Assembly: GCA_027317645.1 (NCBI GenBank)
Contig: DAHVQS010000006.1
Location: 9,415 to 73,414, forward strand
DNA length: 64,000 nt
Source of the DNA: Paenalcaligenes sp021793095
GTDB taxonomy: Bacteria; Pseudomonadota; Gammaproteobacteria; Burkholderiales; Burkholderiaceae_B
Reading direction: 5' to 3'
The notes beneath the pieces are model-generated. The model was given only the letters and a program-made list of their open reading frames with translations. It made no database searches and was not told where the DNA came from. Of the stretch, positions 44,177 through 54,601 are shown piece by piece. Both the position numbers and the translations under genes were made by a program. The first letter of the stretch is position 1. Every line of letters begins with the position of its first letter.

Positions 44177-47100
44177 ATGTTTTCCTTACCCAGCACTGAT
44201 CACACACTCTCAGCCCTCAAAAAAGGCCATCGCTATCAACAACCTCTGCCGGCAGGATCGGGTGATGCCTGGTTACTGGCCCATCTGGCCCAACACAGCC
44301 AAAGTCCGCTGGTTATTTTATGCGCCAATCCGGTTGATGCCCACCGTCTGACCGATGAAATACAACTCTTTGCGCCACAACTCAAAACCTGCGCCTTTCC
44401 CGACTGGGAGACTTTGGCCTATGACCGTTTTTCACCACACGAAGAGTTGATATCAACGCGGCTAAGCACATTGTACGCCCTCTCACAGCAGGCGGTGGAT
44501 GTTCTTGTCATCCCGGTCAGCACCGCATTGTACCGCACTGCGCCCCCAGAATTCTTGGCCGCCTATAGTTTTCACTTTAAACAGGGCGAGCGTCTCGATG
44601 CCGACCAGTTGCGTGCCCAACTAGTGCGCGCCAATTACAACCATGTGGATCAGGTCAGTGCCGCTGGCGAGTTTAGCACCCGTGGGGGCATTATCGACAT
44701 TTTCCCCATGGGCTCGGCTGTGCCGTATCGACTGGATCTCTTTGATGATGAAATAGAATCTATACGTGCTTTTGATGTAGACACCCAACGCAGCATCTAT
44801 CCAGTCAATGAAATCGAGTTGCTGCCGGGACGCGAGTTTCCCTTTGACGAAGAGGCGCGCACCACCTTTCGCGCCCAATTTCGCGAATACTTTGAGGGCG
44901 ACCCCACACGCGCCCTGCCCTACAAAGAGGTGGGCGATGGCATTGCCTTTGCCGGCATTGAGTATTACCTGCCATTATTTTTTACCCAAACCGCCACCCT
45001 TTTTGATTATCTACCGACAGACAGCATCATCGTCACCCACGGGGCGGTGGACGACAGCATCCAAGACTTTTTCAGTGACACCCTCAGTCGCTATGAGTTT
45101 CTCAAGCATGACCCCGAGCGCCCTATCCTGGCCCCCGATCGGCTCTTTTTAGACAGCGAGCAGTTATTTACCACGCTGCAGGGCTTTCGTCGCCTGGATC
45201 TGCGCCACGATGAGGCGCATCCCGACTTTTCTCCAGCCCCAGCCGTGGCCGTAGCCCGCCGAGCCGACGACCCGGTACAGGCACTGAGAAAGCAGATAGA
45301 AAAGAAAGAGCAGCGCATCATTTTATGCGCTGATTCTTTGGGTCGGCGCGAGACCTTGCTACAAATGCTCCAAGAGCATGACCTCATCCCCAATGAGCTC
45401 TCGGACAATATCAATGAGGCCCTCAGCCACTCCGCTCATTTTGTATTAGCACAGGCCTATCTGGATCAGGGCTTTACCGTCAACCACCTGGGCTTGAGTT
45501 TTATTACAGAAAACGATCTGTACCCGCATCAGGCGCGGGTGCGTACCCGGGGCCGACGCGAGCAGCGCACCGATCTAGAGTCCATGATTCGCGATTTATC
45601 CGAGCTGCGCATCGGCGATCCGGTCGTCCACCAAGAGCACGGCATTGGACGCTACCAAGGGCTCATAGAGATGGACCTGGGTGAGGGGCCCGTGGAATTA
45701 CTCCACCTAGAATATGCCGAACAAGCCACCCTATATGTGCCGGTGGCGCAGCTGCACGTGATCTCACGCTATACCGGCGCGGATCACGACAGCGCCCCAC
45801 TCCACCTGCTGGGTTCTGGCCAATGGGAAAAGGCCCGCCGTCGTGCGGCCAAGCAAGCCCGCGACACTGCGGCCGAGCTCTTGGCACTCTATGCGCAGCG
45901 CGCTGCCCGATCGGGGCAAACCTTTAAGGTCCCCATGCAAGACTACGAGGTTTTTTGTGATGGTTTTGGGTTTGAGCCCACACCCGATCAGCAGGCGGCC
46001 ATCGAGGCGGTCATCCATGACATGCAGTCCAGTCAACCCATGGATCGTCTGGTCTGTGGTGATGTGGGTTTTGGTAAAACTGAAATTGCCCTGCGGGCGG
46101 CATTTATCGCCGTTGCGAACGGCTTTCAAGTCGCCATCCTGTGCCCGACCACCCTACTGGCGGAACAACATACCCAAACCTTTGCCGATCGCTTTGCCGA
46201 GTGGCCAGTGACTATTGGCGAGCTCTCGCGATTTAAAACCGCCAAAGAAAGCCGTGCCACCATCGAGGGCCTCCAAGAGGGGCGCATTGATATTGTCATC
46301 GGCACCCATGCGCTGCTGTCTAAAAACGTTAAATTTAAACGCTTGGGGCTATTGATCATCGATGAGGAGCACCGTTTTGGGGTACGCCAAAAAGAACGCC
46401 TCAAGGCCTTGCGCTCTGAGGTTGATGTGCTGACCCTCACCGCCACCCCCATCCCCCGCACACTGGGCATGTCGCTGGAGGGCATCCGCGATCTTTCCGT
46501 CATCGCTACCGCCCCACAGCGTCGTCTGGCCGTCAAAACCTTTGTACGCCGCGAGGATTCGAGCATTATCCGCGAGGCCCTGCTACGCGAGCTCAAAAGA
46601 GGTGGGCAGGCATATTTCCTGCACAACGAGGTAGAAACCATCTTTAACCGCCGCGATCGCCTCGAAGAGCTGCTGCCCGAGGCCCGCATCGCCGTCGCCC
46701 ACGGCCAAATGCCCGAGCGCGAACTCGAACGGGTCATGCGTGACTTTTACCAGCGTCGGTACAATGTCTTGCTCTGTACCACCATTATTGAAACCGGGCT
46801 TGATGTGCCCACGGCCAATACCATTGTGATCCATCGCGCCGATCGTTTGGGGCTGGCTCAACTGCATCAATTACGCGGGCGTGTCGGGCGCTCACACCAT
46901 CAGGCCTACGCCTATTTACTCACTCCTGACGAAGAGGCCATCACCCCACAGGCGCATAAACGCCTCGAGGCCATCGAGCAGATGGACACTCTGGGGGCGG
47001 GCTTTTTCCTCGCCATGAATGATCTGGAAATCCGTGGGGCGGGTGAAGTACTGGGCGATCAACAATCGGGGAATATCCACGATGTGGGCTTTAGCATGTA

Positions 47101-47635
47101 CAACGATATGCTCAACGCCGCACTGAAATCTTTACGAGACGGTGAGCATAGCGATGATGAGCTACTGAGCACCTTTGACCAGCATAGCGAGATCAATTTG
47201 CGGGCCCCGGCCTTACTCCCCTCGGACTACTGTGCAGACATCAATGCCCGTCTAGGCTTTTATAAACAGTTGGCCCACGCCAAAGACGAAGAACGCATCA
47301 ATGAGACCCAAGAAGAGCTGATCGATCGCTATGGCCCCTTACCCGATAATGCACATCATCTGCTGCACCTGCATCGCCTGCGGCTACGTGCCGAAGAGCT
47401 AGGCATCACCAGCCTAGATGTCCAAGAGGAACAAATGCTGATCCAATTTGATGCACACCCTAAGGTCGACCCAGTGCAGCTCATCGAGCTGGTCCAAACA
47501 CGTCGTAATGTCCGTTTTGATGGCCCTGAGAAACTACGAGTGACCTACAAGGCCCCCCTCAACGTGACCGAGCGTTTTCATTATGCTCGACGCTTCTTGG
47601 CGGAATTACGCGTGGAAACCCCAGCCGCCACCTAA
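44177..47635 (+). CDS. mfd: Transcription-repair coupling factor Mfd
   Basis: DNA translocase that removes stalled RNA polymerase at lesions and recruits UvrA. It has the UvrB-homology module with FPDWETLAYDRFSPHEELISTRL, the RNAP-interacting domain (RIGDPVVHQEHGIGRYQGL) at about 478-560, the helicase domains with Walker A GDVGFGKT (residues 628-635), DEEH box (729-732), TATPIPRTL, and a C-terminal TRCF domain. The 1152 residues match the family norm of about 1150. Start ATG 44177 matches the family N terminus in position. Followed by 156 bases with degenerate repeats before convergent serB. Confidence 0.97.
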   Translation: MFSLPSTDHTLSALKKGHRYQQPLPAGSGDAWLLAHLAQHSQSPLVILCANPVDAHRLTDEIQLFAPQLKTCAFPDWETLAYDRFSPHEELISTRLSTLYALSQQAVDVLVIPVSTALYRTAPPEFLAAYSFHFKQGERLDADQLRAQLVRANYNHVDQVSAAGEFSTRGGIIDIFPMGSAVPYRLDLFDDEIESIRAFDVDTQRSIYPVNEIELLPGREFPFDEEARTTFRAQFREYFEGDPTRALPYKEVGDGIAFAGIEYYLPLFFTQTATLFDYLPTDSIIVTHGAVDDSIQDFFSDTLSRYEFLKHDPERPILAPDRLFLDSEQLFTTLQGFRRLDLRHDEAHPDFSPAPAVAVARRADDPVQALRKQIEKKEQRIILCADSLGRRETLLQMLQEHDLIPNELSDNINEALSHSAHFVLAQAYLDQGFTVNHLGLSFITENDLYPHQARVRTRGRREQRTDLESMIRDLSELRIGDPVVHQEHGIGRYQGLIEMDLGEGPVELLHLEYAEQATLYVPVAQLHVISRYTGADHDSAPLHLLGSGQWEKARRRAAKQARDTAAELLALYAQRAARSGQTFKVPMQDYEVFCDGFGFEPTPDQQAAIEAVIHDMQSSQPMDRLVCGDVGFGKTEIALRAAFIAVANGFQVAILCPTTLLAEQHTQTFADRFAEWPVTIGELSRFKTAKESRATIEGLQEGRIDIVIGTHALLSKNVKFKRLGLLIIDEEHRFGVRQKERLKALRSEVDVLTLTATPIPRTLGMSLEGIRDLSVIATAPQRRLAVKTFVRREDSSIIREALLRELKRGGQAYFLHNEVETIFNRRDRLEELLPEARIAVAHGQMPERELERVMRDFYQRRYNVLLCTTIIETGLDVPTANTIVIHRADRLGLAQLHQLRGRVGRSHHQAYAYLLTPDEEAITPQAHKRLEAIEQMDTLGAGFFLAMNDLEIRGAGEVLGDQQSGNIHDVGFSMYNDMLNAALKSLRDGEHSDDELLSTFDQHSEINLRAPALLPSDYCADINARLGFYKQLAHAKDEERINETQEELIDRYGPLPDNAHHLLHLHRLRLRAEELGITSLDVQEEQMLIQFDAHPKVDPVQLIELVQTRRNVRFDGPEKLRVTYKAPLNVTERFHYARRFLAELRVETPAAT

Positions 47636-47733
47636 GGGCGTATGGGGTTAAGCGGTAGTTATTGCTGCTGACGAGGAGAAGGAGGGGTGACACAGTTTCG
47701 GCCGTGGAGCGCTCGATACGGTCTGGATAAGGC

Positions 47734-47800
47734 AGCAGTACTAGATGGCCACCCGTGCTGGATGGCCAGCGGCACTAGGTAGCCGACGGTGCTAGGTACG
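47734..47800. repeat. Degenerate tandem repeat, about 17-18 bp, four copies
   Basis: Between mfd and serB four imperfect units share the pattern (G)CTxGATGGCC / CTAGGTAGCC / CTAGGTACG: near 47734, 47753, 47771 and 47787. The last reaches the serB stop at 47792. The rest of the 156-base gap has no gene or clear terminator. Confidence 0.55.
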
Positions 47801-48640
47801 AAACCAGTTGAGGGCTGCATCCAAGGCGCAGTAATTCAAAGCAAAGCGCGCCTGCTCTTGTACCACGGGCTTGGCCCTATAGGCCACAGAATAATAGCTG
47901 TGCGCCATCATGGGCAGGTCATTGGCGCCATCCCCCATCACAATGATTTGCTCTGGGCGCGCCCCTAATTCCTGAGCCAGACGGGCCACGTGATCCGCCT
48001 TGGCCGCGCCATCCACGATATCCCCCAGCACCCGGCCCGTGAGCTTGCCGTCACGGACCTCTAGGGTATTGGCATGGGTTTCGTCTAACTGCAAGCGTTG
48101 CTTGAGACGCTCGGTATAAAAGGTAAAACCACCCGAAACCAGCAAGGTATAGATCCCATTTTGGCGCGCCTTGGCCACCAGCTCTTGAGCCCCCGCATTT
48201 AGGCTGAGGCGCTGCTCATAGACCTGCTCTAGTGCTTCTTGGGGCACTCCTTCGAGCATGGCCACTCGGCGACGCAAGCTCTCGGAAAAATCGGTGATCT
48301 CGCCACGCATGGCAGCCTCAGTGATTTGGGCGACCTCATCCTTACGGCCTGCCACGGCGGCAATTTCGTCGATGCACTCGATATTAATCAGAGTGGAATC
48401 CATATCCATTGCCAGCAATTTGCAGTCGCGCAAATTGTGGATTTCATCCAAATACGCAAAATCTAAACGGTACTGTGCGCACAGTGCTTTAATCTCGGCC
48501 TCGGCCCCCCGATCGGCCTGCAACACCCGTGCAATGGTGGGACCTAGCTCTTGGACCCCACTGCCCGCACTGAGGGCAGCAATTTTCTCTACCGCCAAGG
48601 GATCTAATAAGGTTGGGCTTTGTAAAATCAAATGAGTCAT
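47792..48640 (-). CDS. serB: Phosphoserine phosphatase SerB
   Basis: Last step of serine synthesis. HAD fold with motif I DMDSTLINIE, motif II SGGFTFY, and MGDGANDLPMM for the metal site. An N-terminal ACT-like part of about 75 residues precedes the catalytic domain, as usual. The 282 residues are standard. It lies 16 bases downstream of the DUF2818-like gene and converges on mfd. Confidence 0.96.
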   Translation of the reverse strand: MTHLILQSPTLLDPLAVEKIAALSAGSGVQELGPTIARVLQADRGAEAEIKALCAQYRLDFAYLDEIHNLRDCKLLAMDMDSTLINIECIDEIAAVAGRKDEVAQITEAAMRGEITDFSESLRRRVAMLEGVPQEALEQVYEQRLSLNAGAQELVAKARQNGIYTLLVSGGFTFYTERLKQRLQLDETHANTLEVRDGKLTGRVLGDIVDGAAKADHVARLAQELGARPEQIIVMGDGANDLPMMAHSYYSVAYRAKPVVQEQARFALNYCALDAALNWFRT

Positions 48641-48656
48641 CAGGCCTATCTCTCGA

Positions 48657-49187
48657 CTACTGAGCCACCAACACCCGACGGCGCTTGAGTAAATAACGCA
48701 TCACAAAGCTGGGATAGCCCAACACTAAAAATAAGCTATAGGTGATGGCGTAGAACTCCCACTCCTGGGGGAAGACATTACCGATACCTGCCTCAAAGGC
48801 CGTCCCTAACAAGCCCACCAAGCCATACAGCACGGTCAGCTCTATAAAACGGTCAAAAAGGCTCTTGTGGATACCGCGCCCAGCGTTGAGCCAGCCGGGG
48901 ATATAAAAAAGCACAGCCCCGATTAGTAGCAGACTCAATGTGGTTAACAACACCGACATAGAGCTGGAAAAAAACTGCTGGCTCAGCCAAACATAAGCCC
49001 CAACTGCCAGCCCGCCCAGCAGCGCACTAAACACTATAAATAGTGCCCAGCGCTGTAATGCGGGCCGAGGCTGCTCGGCCTTTTGGGGCCAGGGTAAAAA
49101 CAGCAACGGCCGTTGAAGCACAAAGGGTAGATTAGCAAAAATCAATGCCAATACAATCAATACCCAAATCGCAGTTGTTTGACTCAT
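48657..49187 (-). CDS. DUF2818-like membrane protein, enlarged
   Basis: A 176-residue protein with about five hydrophobic helices. Its first 30 residues (AIWVLIVLALIFANLPFVLQRPL) and last 70 (SLFDRFIELTVLYGLVGLLG...FPQEWEFYAITYSLFLVLGYP...RYL) match DUF2818, a small family found beside nuoN in Burkholderiales. DUF2818 proteins are about 100 residues; here about 70 extra residues with two more helices sit in the middle. Function is unknown; the position suggests a role with complex I, perhaps assembly. It starts 13 bases after the nuoN stop. Confidence 0.75.
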   Translation of the reverse strand: MSQTTAIWVLIVLALIFANLPFVLQRPLLFLPWPQKAEQPRPALQRWALFIVFSALLGGLAVGAYVWLSQQFFSSSMSVLLTTLSLLLIGAVLFYIPGWLNAGRGIHKSLFDRFIELTVLYGLVGLLGTAFEAGIGNVFPQEWEFYAITYSLFLVLGYPSFVMRYLLKRRRVLVAQ

Positions 49188-49200
49188 GTATGTTGACTAA

Positions 49201-50745
49201 TTAGAAAAAGTTAAGCGAGTTTTGCACCACATTGATGCTCAGCTGCATCAAACCTCCGGGCAAAATACCCAAGACGATCAGCAGTAAGCCATTGATGCCT
49301 AACACCCACTTGGTCACCAAGCCCATCGGCGCCGGAGCGTGTTGCTCACCCTCGGGCTCGTCAAAGTAGGCTACCTTGACCACGCGAATGTAGTAAAAGG
49401 CACCAATCAAGGACATGATCACCGCATATACTGCGACGCCAATATGTCCGGCGTGGATCAACGCCTCGAGGATGCTCAGCTTGGCATAAAAGCCTGCCAA
49501 GGGAGGAATCCCTGCCAAAGAGAACATGGACAACAAGAGGAAAAATGCCAGCATGGGATGACGCTTGCTCAACCCCTTGAGATCATCAATGCGCTCGCAC
49601 TCAAAGCCCTTGTGGCTCAATACCAAGATAATGCCAAAGGTCACTAAGGTGGTCAGCACATAGATAATCATGTAAAACAGTGCCGCCCCGTAGGCGTAGG
49701 CTGCCACGGCATAGTCATAACCCAGCATCCGCTGAATCATGGCCACTAGACTGTTGGGATCCTCGGCACCGGCCACATCCACACCCGATAGCAGACCCAA
49801 GAACACAAAGCCCATATGGGCAATGGCCGAATACGCCAGCAATCGTTTAAAGTTAGTCTGCACTAAGGCAGTCAAGTTCCCCACGAGTAGGGAGAGGATA
49901 GCCAACAGCATCAACATGGGCTGCCAATCAATGGCGATGCCATGCAATGCATCGGTCAAGACACGCAACACAATCACAAAGGCTGCAAGCTTGGGCGCCG
50001 CGGCAATAATCAAGGTCACTGTGGTGGGTGCCCCCTCATAAACATCAGGGGTCCACATGTGAAATGGCGCCGCTGTCAGCTTAAAGGCCAACCCGGACAC
50101 CACGAAGACCACCCCAAAGACCAAAGGCAGACGCAGTACATCGCCCTCGGCAATGCTGCGGCCAATCGCAGCCAGATTGAGATCCCCAGTGGCCCCGTAA
50201 ATCATCGATAAGCCATAGAGCATCACCCCAGAAGCCAGCGCCCCAAGGATGAAATACTTCATGGCGGCCTCGGTGACCTTGGCATTTTCTCGACGCAATG
50301 CCACCAGTGCATACAAGGAAAAGGACAGCAACTCAACGCCCAAATACACCATCAACAGATGATTGGCGGAAATCATTAGAAACTGCCCCAGCAGGGAAAA
50401 CATGGTCAGTGTGTACAGCTCGCCACCACGCACCAACATCCCGCGGTCTTCTGCGTATTGACGCCCATACAACAAGGTCATCAACACCGCAATCACCGAC
50501 AACAACTTTAAGAACATGGCCAGCGAGTCAACGCGGAACAAGCCACCAAAGCTGGTCCCATAGATGCCGTTGCCCCACTGCCAAAAGATGACAATACCCA
50601 CCACGACCAAGCTGAGCTGAGTCAGCGCAAAGGTACTGTGTCGGCCTTCAGACTTATTAAATGCATCCAGCAACAACACGCCTGCAGTCAGTATCAGAAG
50701 CAGGATCTCGGGCAAAGCCAACGCGAAATCAAAAGAGTTTTGCAT
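49201..50745 (-). CDS. nuoN: NADH-quinone oxidoreductase subunit N
   Basis: Antiporter-like membrane subunit of complex I that moves protons. About 14 helices, with the proton-channel lysine in GLAFKLTAAPFHMWTPDVYEGAP and the second in NFKRLLAYSAIAHMGF. The 514 residues are slightly above the usual 480-490; no broken part seen. It is the last nuo gene and lies 12 bases after nuoM. Confidence 0.96.
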   Translation of the reverse strand: MQNSFDFALALPEILLLILTAGVLLLDAFNKSEGRHSTFALTQLSLVVVGIVIFWQWGNGIYGTSFGGLFRVDSLAMFLKLLSVIAVLMTLLYGRQYAEDRGMLVRGGELYTLTMFSLLGQFLMISANHLLMVYLGVELLSFSLYALVALRRENAKVTEAAMKYFILGALASGVMLYGLSMIYGATGDLNLAAIGRSIAEGDVLRLPLVFGVVFVVSGLAFKLTAAPFHMWTPDVYEGAPTTVTLIIAAAPKLAAFVIVLRVLTDALHGIAIDWQPMLMLLAILSLLVGNLTALVQTNFKRLLAYSAIAHMGFVFLGLLSGVDVAGAEDPNSLVAMIQRMLGYDYAVAAYAYGAALFYMIIYVLTTLVTFGIILVLSHKGFECERIDDLKGLSKRHPMLAFFLLLSMFSLAGIPPLAGFYAKLSILEALIHAGHIGVAVYAVIMSLIGAFYYIRVVKVAYFDEPEGEQHAPAPMGLVTKWVLGINGLLLIVLGILPGGLMQLSINVVQNSLNFF

Positions 50746-50757
50746 AACGTTCCAGGC

Positions 50758-52257
50758 CTACAATTTTGATACAGAGACGTGCTGCAACAGCGCATCTACA
50801 GAAACATGCATCACATCAGTGAAGGGTTTGGGGTAAATGCCCATGTACAACACGGCAATGGCCAGCAGCCCCAATGCGAGGAACTCCTTGCCACTGACAT
50901 CCTGCAGATTTTCAACCTGCGGATTCTTGATGGGACCATAAGCTACCCGCTTGAGCATCCACAAAGAGTAGGACGCCCCTGTAATCAGCGCGGTGGCTGT
51001 TAGCAGACCAATCCAAAAGTTAAACTCCACTGCCCCCATGATGACGGTAAACTCGCCGATGAACCCACTGGTGCCCGGCAACCCGCTATTCGCCATGGAA
51101 AAAAGCACAAAGAAGGTCACAAAACGTGGCATGACCTTGATCACCCCGCCATAGTCTGAGATCTCGCGGCTATGTAAGCGGTCATACAACACACCGATAC
51201 ATAAGAACATGGCCGCCGACACAAACCCGTGGGAGATCATTTGCATGATGGCCCCTTCCATCCCGGTGGCATTAAAGATAAAGAAGCCCAAAGTCACAAA
51301 CCCCATATGGGCGACCGAGGAATAGGCCACCAGCTTTTTCATGTCCTTTTGCACAATGGCCACCAAACCGATGTACACCACAGCAATCAAGGACAAGGCG
51401 ATCATAAAGCTGGACAGATAATGCGCCGCATCCGGAGCGATGGGCAGTGAAAAGCGGATAAAGCCATAAGCCCCGAGCTTGAGCATGATCGCCGCCAACA
51501 CGATGGACCCGCCTGTGGGCGCTTCCACGTGCGCATCGGGCAACCAAGTATGCACTGGCCACATTGGGACCTTGACCGCAAACGCCATGAACAGCGCGAT
51601 GAACACCAATATCTGAGGCTCTAAAGCCATGGGCAGCTCGTGCCAGTCAAAGATATTAAAGCTGCCATCCGATGCCTGCCAGAGGTAAATAAAGGCCACC
51701 AAGGTCAGCAGCGAACCCAGCAAGGTATAGAGGAAAAACTTAAAGGCAGCATAGACCCGACGTGGCCCGCCCCATACCCCGATAATCAGATACATGGGGA
51801 TGAGGGTGGCCTCGAAGAAGACATAAAAGAGCAGCCCGTCGACGGCAGCAAACACCCCGATCATCAGACCAGAGAGTATTAAAAACGCCCCGTAATACTG
51901 TGGCAAACGGGTCTTGACACTGTCCCAGCCGGCAATGACCACGATGATGGTAATAAACGCGGTTAGCAGCACGAACCACATGGACAAGCCATCAACACCC
52001 AGATGGTAGTTGACTGCATAGGCCTCAATCCAAGGCGCAAACTCGACAAACTGCATTTGCGCTGTATTGGGATCAAAACCCGTATAAAGAGGAATGGTTA
52101 CTAAGAACGCCACGATGGACCCAACCAGCGCTAAAAAGCGAGTAAAGTTGGGCCGTTCATCGCGCCCGAGGGCCAGGATCAAAAGACCGACCACAATAGG
52201 CACAAAGATCGCAAGCGTTAGCCAAGGAAAAGTTGAAGACGCCATATCGCTAGCCAT
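50758..52257 (-). CDS. nuoM: NADH-quinone oxidoreductase subunit M
   Basis: Antiporter-like subunit of the membrane arm with about 14 helices. Conserved FMAFAVKVPMWPVHTWLPDAHVEAPT carries one transport lysine, and KKLVAYSSVAHMGF the next. The N-terminal part reads VNYHLGVDGLSMWFVLLTAF. The 499 residues are typical. It lies two bases after the nuoL stop. Confidence 0.97.
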   Translation of the reverse strand: MASDMASSTFPWLTLAIFVPIVVGLLILALGRDERPNFTRFLALVGSIVAFLVTIPLYTGFDPNTAQMQFVEFAPWIEAYAVNYHLGVDGLSMWFVLLTAFITIIVVIAGWDSVKTRLPQYYGAFLILSGLMIGVFAAVDGLLFYVFFEATLIPMYLIIGVWGGPRRVYAAFKFFLYTLLGSLLTLVAFIYLWQASDGSFNIFDWHELPMALEPQILVFIALFMAFAVKVPMWPVHTWLPDAHVEAPTGGSIVLAAIMLKLGAYGFIRFSLPIAPDAAHYLSSFMIALSLIAVVYIGLVAIVQKDMKKLVAYSSVAHMGFVTLGFFIFNATGMEGAIMQMISHGFVSAAMFLCIGVLYDRLHSREISDYGGVIKVMPRFVTFFVLFSMANSGLPGTSGFIGEFTVIMGAVEFNFWIGLLTATALITGASYSLWMLKRVAYGPIKNPQVENLQDVSGKEFLALGLLAIAVLYMGIYPKPFTDVMHVSVDALLQHVSVSKL

Positions 52258-52259
52258 TA

Positions 52260-54275
52260 TTAAACCGTCAGCACAAAAAAGGTTAAGAGCGCCAAGATGC
52301 CAAGAATCATGGCTAAGGCATAGTGATAAATAAAGCCTGTTTGGATATGGCGCGAAATCGCCCCAAACCAGCCCACCACACGTGCACTCCCGTTTACGAT
52401 TAATCCGTCAATAAAGCTGGCATCGCCACCTTTCCACAGACCAACCCCTAAACAACGAACACCACGTGCCAACACCTGCTCATAAAACCAGTCAACGTAG
52501 TATTTATTTTCAAGAAGGCGATAAAGCCCCGAAAAGCGGCGACGAATCGCAGCAGGCACTGCCGGATTGACCAAGTAAAAATACCAAGCCACCACAGCAC
52601 CAGCCACCACCATCCAGAACGGCCAAGTCACAAAACCGTGCAAGGCATACTCTACCCAGCCCTGCCAACCGGCCGTCAACTGGGCCATCACCGTATGTCC
52701 GGAGGCCACGAAAATGGAGCCGTCAAAGAACCCGCCAAACAGAATCGAGTCAGTAAACCAGATCCCGGCAAACACCGATGGGATGGCCAAGAGCGCCAAC
52801 GGCAGGACAATGGTCCAAGGGGACTCTTTGGGATCCCCCTCAACCCGGTGCCCCTCGGCATCCTCGGCGTCTTGTAACACCTCGGCAGGCGGATTGCGGA
52901 AGTTTTCCTTGCCATGGAAAACAATAAAGTACAGACGGAATGAATACAGCGAGGAAACAAATACCCCGATATGAATCAGATAGTAAGCAAAGGTACCGCC
53001 CCACATCCCATCCTCAGAGGCCAAGTGCGCGGCCTGGATGATGTGCTCTTTAGAGTAATACCCCGAAAAGAACGGCACCCCGACCAAAGCAAAAGTCCCC
53101 AGCAGGAAGGTAATCCAAGTGATGGGCATGTACTTGCGCAGCCCGCCCATCGCGCGGATGTCCTGATTATGGTGCATGCTCACAATCACAGACCCTGCCC
53201 CCAAGAACAGCAGCGCCTTGTAGAAAGCGTGCGTCATCAGGTGGAAAATAGCCACCGAGTAGGCAGATACCCCTAAAGCAACGGTCATATAGCCCAGCTG
53301 CGACAGGGTGGAATAGGCCACCACGCGTTTGATGTCGTTTTGAATGATGCCCAAAATCCCGAGGAACAACGCCCCGATGGCCCCAACCACAATGACCAAC
53401 GACAAGGCTGTCGTGGACTGCTCATACAGGGGCGAGAAGCGGGCCACCATAAAGATACCTGCCGTCACCATCGTCGCCGCGTGAATCAATGCGGAAATTG
53501 GGGTCGGACCCTCCATGGAATCAGGCAACCATGAGTGCAACGGCACCTGGGCTGACTTACCCATGGCCCCAACAAACAAGGCAATACAGGCAACGGTTAA
53601 CAGCTGCCAAGTGGTCCCGGGGAACTGCATCTGTGCCAGCGTCTCTACCTGACTGAAAATATCGCGGTAGTTCATGCTGCCGGTATAGGCATAAATCAAG
53701 CCAATACCCAATACAAAGCCAAAGTCCCCGACACGGTTCATGAGGAAGGCCTTCATATTGGCAAAGATGGCTGATTCACGCTCGTACCAAAAGCCAATCA
53801 ACAGATAGGACACCAGACCCACGGCCTCCCAACCGAAGAACAGCTGCAGCATGTTGTTCGACATGACCAGCATCAGCATCGAGAAGGTAAACAGCGAGAT
53901 ATAGGAAAAGAACCGTTGATAGCCTGGGTCATCCGCCATATAGCCCATCGTATAAATATGGACCATCAGCGAGACCGAGGTGACCACGACCATCATGATG
54001 GCCGTCAGATTATCAATAAGAAAACCGATTTGCCACTGCACCCCGCCAATCACAGACCAAGTATAGACAGCACCATCAAAGGTCATGCCATCCACCGTCT
54101 GCAAGAGCACCATGACTGAACCGATAAAGGAGATGAGCACCCCCAATATGGTCAGGCTATGGGCGGCTTTTTTACAGATAAAATTACCTAAAAAACCCGT
54201 CCCGAACATACCTGCAAGCAGGGCCGTTACGAGGGGAGCAAACGCAATAATGAGAAATAAGCTTGGTGTATCCAT
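52260..54275 (-). CDS. nuoL: NADH-quinone oxidoreductase subunit L
   Basis: Largest membrane subunit (671 residues), with about 16 helices and the long lateral helix near the C terminus. Channel motif GAMGKSAQVPLHSWLPDSMEGPTPISALIHAATMVTAG and IKRVVAYSTLSQLGYM. Typical length for Burkholderiales. It starts 14 bases after nuoK. Confidence 0.97.
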   Translation of the reverse strand: MDTPSLFLIIAFAPLVTALLAGMFGTGFLGNFICKKAAHSLTILGVLISFIGSVMVLLQTVDGMTFDGAVYTWSVIGGVQWQIGFLIDNLTAIMMVVVTSVSLMVHIYTMGYMADDPGYQRFFSYISLFTFSMLMLVMSNNMLQLFFGWEAVGLVSYLLIGFWYERESAIFANMKAFLMNRVGDFGFVLGIGLIYAYTGSMNYRDIFSQVETLAQMQFPGTTWQLLTVACIALFVGAMGKSAQVPLHSWLPDSMEGPTPISALIHAATMVTAGIFMVARFSPLYEQSTTALSLVIVVGAIGALFLGILGIIQNDIKRVVAYSTLSQLGYMTVALGVSAYSVAIFHLMTHAFYKALLFLGAGSVIVSMHHNQDIRAMGGLRKYMPITWITFLLGTFALVGVPFFSGYYSKEHIIQAAHLASEDGMWGGTFAYYLIHIGVFVSSLYSFRLYFIVFHGKENFRNPPAEVLQDAEDAEGHRVEGDPKESPWTIVLPLALLAIPSVFAGIWFTDSILFGGFFDGSIFVASGHTVMAQLTAGWQGWVEYALHGFVTWPFWMVVAGAVVAWYFYLVNPAVPAAIRRRFSGLYRLLENKYYVDWFYEQVLARGVRCLGVGLWKGGDASFIDGLIVNGSARVVGWFGAISRHIQTGFIYHYALAMILGILALLTFFVLTV

Positions 54276-54289
54276 AATGTGCTATCCCA

Positions 54290-54601
54290 TCAACCCTTGA
54301 GTTGGTCGAGTTTTTCGACATTAATCGTATTGAGATTACGGAATAACAGCACCAATATGGCAAGCCCAATCGCGGCCTCGGCAGCTGCCACCGTCAACAC
54401 AAAAAACACAAAAACTTGTCCTGCGGTGTCCCCGAACCAGGTCGAAAACGCAATGAAATTAAAATTAGCTGACAGCAAAATCAGCTCGACCGACATCAAC
54501 AAGATGATGAGATTACGCCGATTGAAGAAAAACCCAAATAGGCCAATCGTAAATAGGATGGCGCCAAGCACCAAATAATGCGGCAAACTGAGTGTTATCA
54601 T
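54290..54601 (-). CDS. nuoK: NADH-quinone oxidoreductase subunit K
   Basis: A 103-residue, three-helix membrane subunit with LILLMSVELILLSANFNFIAF holding the functional glutamate (SVELIL), and the second glutamate in VAAAEAAIGLAI. The start overlaps the nuoJ stop by four bases (ATGA), the usual nuoJ-K coupling. Confidence 0.97.
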   Translation of the reverse strand: MITLSLPHYLVLGAILFTIGLFGFFFNRRNLIILLMSVELILLSANFNFIAFSTWFGDTAGQVFVFFVLTVAAAEAAIGLAILVLLFRNLNTINVEKLDQLKG

